From the NCBI RefSeq assembly GCF_018139145.2, contig NC_059500.1, forward strand, positions 21,991,437 to 22,055,436: a DNA stretch of 64,000 nt. Reading direction: 5' to 3'. A model generated the notes under the pieces. It saw nothing but the letters and a program-made list of their open reading frames with translations. It had not been told where the DNA came from and made no database searches. The DNA is from Gymnogyps californianus. Lineage: Eukaryota; Chordata; Aves; Accipitriformes; Cathartidae. A program made the position numbers and the translations under genes. This document shows positions 61,279 to 64,000 of this stretch, piece after piece. Position 1 is the stretch's first letter. Each line of letters begins with the position of its first letter.

Positions 61279-63195
61279 GTCCTTTATACAATGATTAAAG
61301 GCAATTAACAGTTTGGAGAATGTGATCTAAGCATACGCAATTCTTAACTACAAATTCACCAATACTTGGGAAGAGTAAAGCAATCTGCCATTTTAGCTAG
61401 CACATCTGATCTGCACTGAGAAATATTGTTCACAAATTCCCTATATTTATTGTAATGACTTTATTTTAAAAATTAAAAAATACAAGAATTTTTTTTAATT
61501 CTTCTTATCTAGATTTTCTTCTTGCACATTTCTGTCAAGCCCTATTTTTATTAAAATCAGGACTCAGTAAGAATAGGTAAACCAGCATTTTAGATGTTTC
61601 ATTAAGTAATTTTTGATGTGCTAAGTATACAAAAGAGAAGATAGTTTACCAACATACACTTTTAAATCAGTAAGTCAAATACTGAGTATCTGTACACATT
61701 GATGAGAATCTTTTTAGTTGCTGAGTGGGAACCCAGCCTAATTTCTGAGGCCTGTAGCACAGGTTTCTACTTCTGAGCTATTATTCTAGAGCCTCTTCAT
61801 AGTGCAGTGGAGAGGACTAGCTGTTATCACAACAAAACTTGTCTGACCCCTGTGCTTTGCACCAGGAGGTGCTGGTCCATTATGGTTCCAGTAAGAAAGA
61901 CATTCAGCCTCTGTAAAGCTTCACTTAAAATGCCATTTATTAGAGCTAACACTATAAAGAAAGAATAAAGTAGATGATAATCTTACTTCCCTTTAGATGC
62001 TGAGAACCCCAAGTGGTGCAGCATCTCCAACCCACAAACAGCACGCTACGCAGACTGTGCAGACCCTGTCCATAAAAGAGATTCCCCCCACTTATTATAG
62101 GATTTTCTTACAAGGGAACAGCTCTATTCATCATTCCTACTGTCAGGCAGGAAGGATGTTCACACGAGAACTTCTTGCTGCACTGTTAGATACAGGCAAG
62201 GCCACACAGGTGGTGTAATAGCCAGTACGTACCCCGTGGGAGCTACCTGCAGGCTCCTCCGTTTCGGTGAGCTGGCTGTGTTCACCCTGAAGCCAGGGAA
62301 TTTGTGCAGCAGAGCACAGCTGTGAAGGCCAGGCTGTACGTGCAGCACAGTGCACCTTCTCAGGTTAACAGTTATGTGGATCACCACCTCCTCAACGTAC
62401 GATGGTCTTCTGGTCAGGTTCTCCACACCCTGTTAGACCTTTGCCGTACCATTAGATGAGTCAGGCCCTTGAAATACACTTTTTCCTCTCCAGTGAACAT
62501 AAAGACAAATTAGACAAGTAGACAAGTAGGTCAGGTGGGAACTTCTACACTGTAGAAATCTGCAGTTTCGCAGATGACAGCTGAGCCCTTGCATTCTCAT
62601 TGCTCCTTCAGTTTCTTGACTTTCAACAAACAAGTAACTGGGCTGAAGCAATTGGAAAAGAAAAACTGAACTGAATATCTCTTATTTAATTTAAACGATG
62701 TAAACAGACTACAATGGTGGTATGCATTAAGTTACCATGGTTGCAAGTCCAATACGAGATATTAAAATCATCACAGAAGTTCCAAAATATAGCGCAATTA
62801 AACAGAAACTGTAAAAAAAAGAAGCCCAAAACCTCCAACATTTGTTACCCACTAAGCTTAAGACATCAGCTGAAATAAAATTAGTTGATAACTTTACTTG
62901 TGGTCCAAGGCTGTTACAGGTAGCCATCAGGATCTTGATGGCCTTCTGTGATTTCAAAAGTTCCTAGAAAGACAAGCAGGTGCCTGGAATAAAAAATAAA
63001 ACAACAGAGAAAACCTACTCAGTGCCACCACTTGGTGGCTTTTCCAACATAGCCAAAAAATGTATCTGCAAAAAACGTATTCTTATAATGACAGCAATAC
63101 ACTATATTTTTCAGCACAGATCAGATGTGATAGCTGAAACGACAGTTTCCTTCACTAGCCCCAGCTGGTTTTAATGCATTTGTAGTTAAGAATTT
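61279..63195. other. Unannotated non-coding DNA
   Basis: No gene is supported. Contents are a 7-bp A/T hairpin near 61482-61502 and a 9-bp tandem pair (GACAAGTA, about 62513-62530). 62.0-62.4 kb has overlapping frames on both strands in locally higher G+C, with no family match. Confidence 0.5.
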
Positions 63196-63447
63196 TTCCT
63201 TTGGCAGACCCTTCAGAGCCTGACCACAGCTGGAACTCTAGGCTCTCCTAACACTAACTTAGGCTTACCGTGAATCCTACCCCTATCCCTAGATGTGAGC
63301 TAAGCCTTGGCACGAGGTCTCAAGCCATGGCCAGGATAGAAAAGTTCTCAGGGGGCATCTACTTTTGCAGCCCACTTCTTCCTTTGGCAGACCCATTGCA
63401 GCCTCGCTCCAATTCAAACTCTAAGTGGTCTTTCTCCTAACACTCAC
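63196..63447. repeat. Partial direct duplication, 183-bp period
   Basis: TTCCTTTGGCAGACCC begins at 63196 and again at 63379. Similarity continues for about 65 bp: (t/a)(t/g)cagcct, then 'aactcta', then 'ctcctaacact'. It then stops, because the second unit ends early. The first unit is 183 bp and includes CCTACCCCTATCCCTA. This may be one and a third copies of a diverged satellite-like or segmental unit. Confidence 0.7.
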
Positions 63448-63496
63448 CTGAAATTTTCTCAAAACTGCTGACTGTGAGTAGTCACTAGACAAAGGA
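63448..63496. other. Short unannotated spacer
   Basis: This stretch separates the partial duplication from the CR1 tail, and nothing is recognised in it. Confidence 0.4.
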
Positions 63497-63547
63497 AACA
63501 TGGAAATGTTGGTGGGAAGGGACCTCTAGAGCTCATCTAGTCCTAAA
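63497..63547 (-). mobile_element. CR1 LINE 3' tail fragment
   Basis: The plus strand 'ggtgggaagggacctctaga' then 'gctcatctagtcct' is the antisense of the CR1 3' end (aggactagatgatctctagaggtcccttccaacc). Only about 50 bp are recognisable. It is a 5'-truncated relic on the strand opposite to the fragment at 61211. Confidence 0.75.
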
Positions 63548-64000
63548 TCTAAATCTTTCCAATTTGTGGCTTTTGCCTGCATTTTGTAACTATACAGTCA
63601 CTGTAATTTGGCACTTGACAGATTATTAGCAATATATGATCTTTTCCCCAGAGAAATGATTGATGCTTGGGACTCTCCTACAGTGGGCCACATAGTCTAA
63701 ATCCTTTAATCCTAAATTAAGCACTTTTGCTTTGACCTCTGTAACAGTGTAGACCAGAACTAGTTATCTTTTCTTTAATCAATATTTCTTTTTTTCCCTG
63801 TTGTGAATTGAACGCAGCACAAAGACTGATCAGCACACGTTCCATGCAGGTCATAGAGCAAGAAGTATTGATCAAAAGAAAGACAGTTATTTCTCCTTTG
63901 TGTACATTGTACAATGAAAGCAAAAGTGGCCTGATTCACTTAAGGTAAGCAAACCCAGTGATATCCTGCCAGTGCTTTCACAAGGAGCTCCCCAAAACCT
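63548..64000. other. Unannotated non-coding DNA
   Basis: No gene or repeat is recognised to the window end. The rest of the CR1 at 63497-63547 would be expected here, but no further blocks could be matched. Confidence 0.45.

Noticed and set aside
62727..62957. Minus-strand 76-codon frame with a strongly hydrophobic segment, considered as a membrane exon
   Set aside because: Hydrophobic segments are common in translated AT-rich DNA. No splice acceptor or donor pair fits and no family is recognised.

Overview
The window is vertebrate nuclear DNA, almost certainly from a bird and probably a non-galliform (neoavian) one. Three things support this. It is AT-rich, CpG-poor and has no recognisable exon chain. 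It carries CR1 LINE 3' ends and CR1 fragments. It also carries two copies of an LTR that begins TGTCCTGGTTTTGG and ends GGGGTTAAACCATGACA in sense orientation, a family I know as very common in neoavian genomes. The species cannot be named from the sequence. No protein-coding gene, rRNA, tRNA or CRISPR array can be supported. Open frames are short (the longest is 158 codons), unrelated to known families and without coherent splice structure, so the window is either intergenic or inside a very long intron.

Layout. 1-7055 is unannotated AT-rich DNA with two ancient MIR-type SINE remnants (about 2403-2520 and 3081-3171). 7056-8534 is a truncated endogenous retrovirus on the minus strand: an LTR (7941-8534), a primer-binding-site-like 18-mer (7915-7932), an untranslated leader, and a degenerate array of about eleven 46-50 bp units (7056-7586). 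8535-35178 is gene-free, with a MIR remnant near 15.6 kb, a CR1 tail at 32.3 kb, microsatellites, perfect palindromes at 22.4, 22.7 and 23.9 kb, and a motif-rich stretch at 16.64-17.15 kb. 35179-35777 is a 599-bp solo LTR of the same family on the plus strand, with perfect 5-bp target duplications (GAAGT).

35778-64000 is again gene-free. It holds CR1 and MIR relics (43.8, 48.6, 49.9, 57.8, 60.4-60.9, 61.2 and 63.5 kb), a pure GTGGT pentanucleotide repeat (52.07 kb), a palindrome at 43.06 kb beside a 19-bp triplication, and a dense cluster of regulatory-type motifs at 57.2-57.5 kb. A 183-bp-period partial duplication lies at 63.2-63.45 kb.

Because no genes are visible, no pathway or operon logic can be described. 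What can be read is transposon history plus a few places where non-coding DNA may be functional: the LTR promoters, the 57.2-57.5 kb cluster and the palindromes. I found no clear undescribed system. The best leads are the leader repeat array of the retrovirus with its odd mix of class features, the 57.2-57.5 kb cluster, and the set of perfect inverted repeats.
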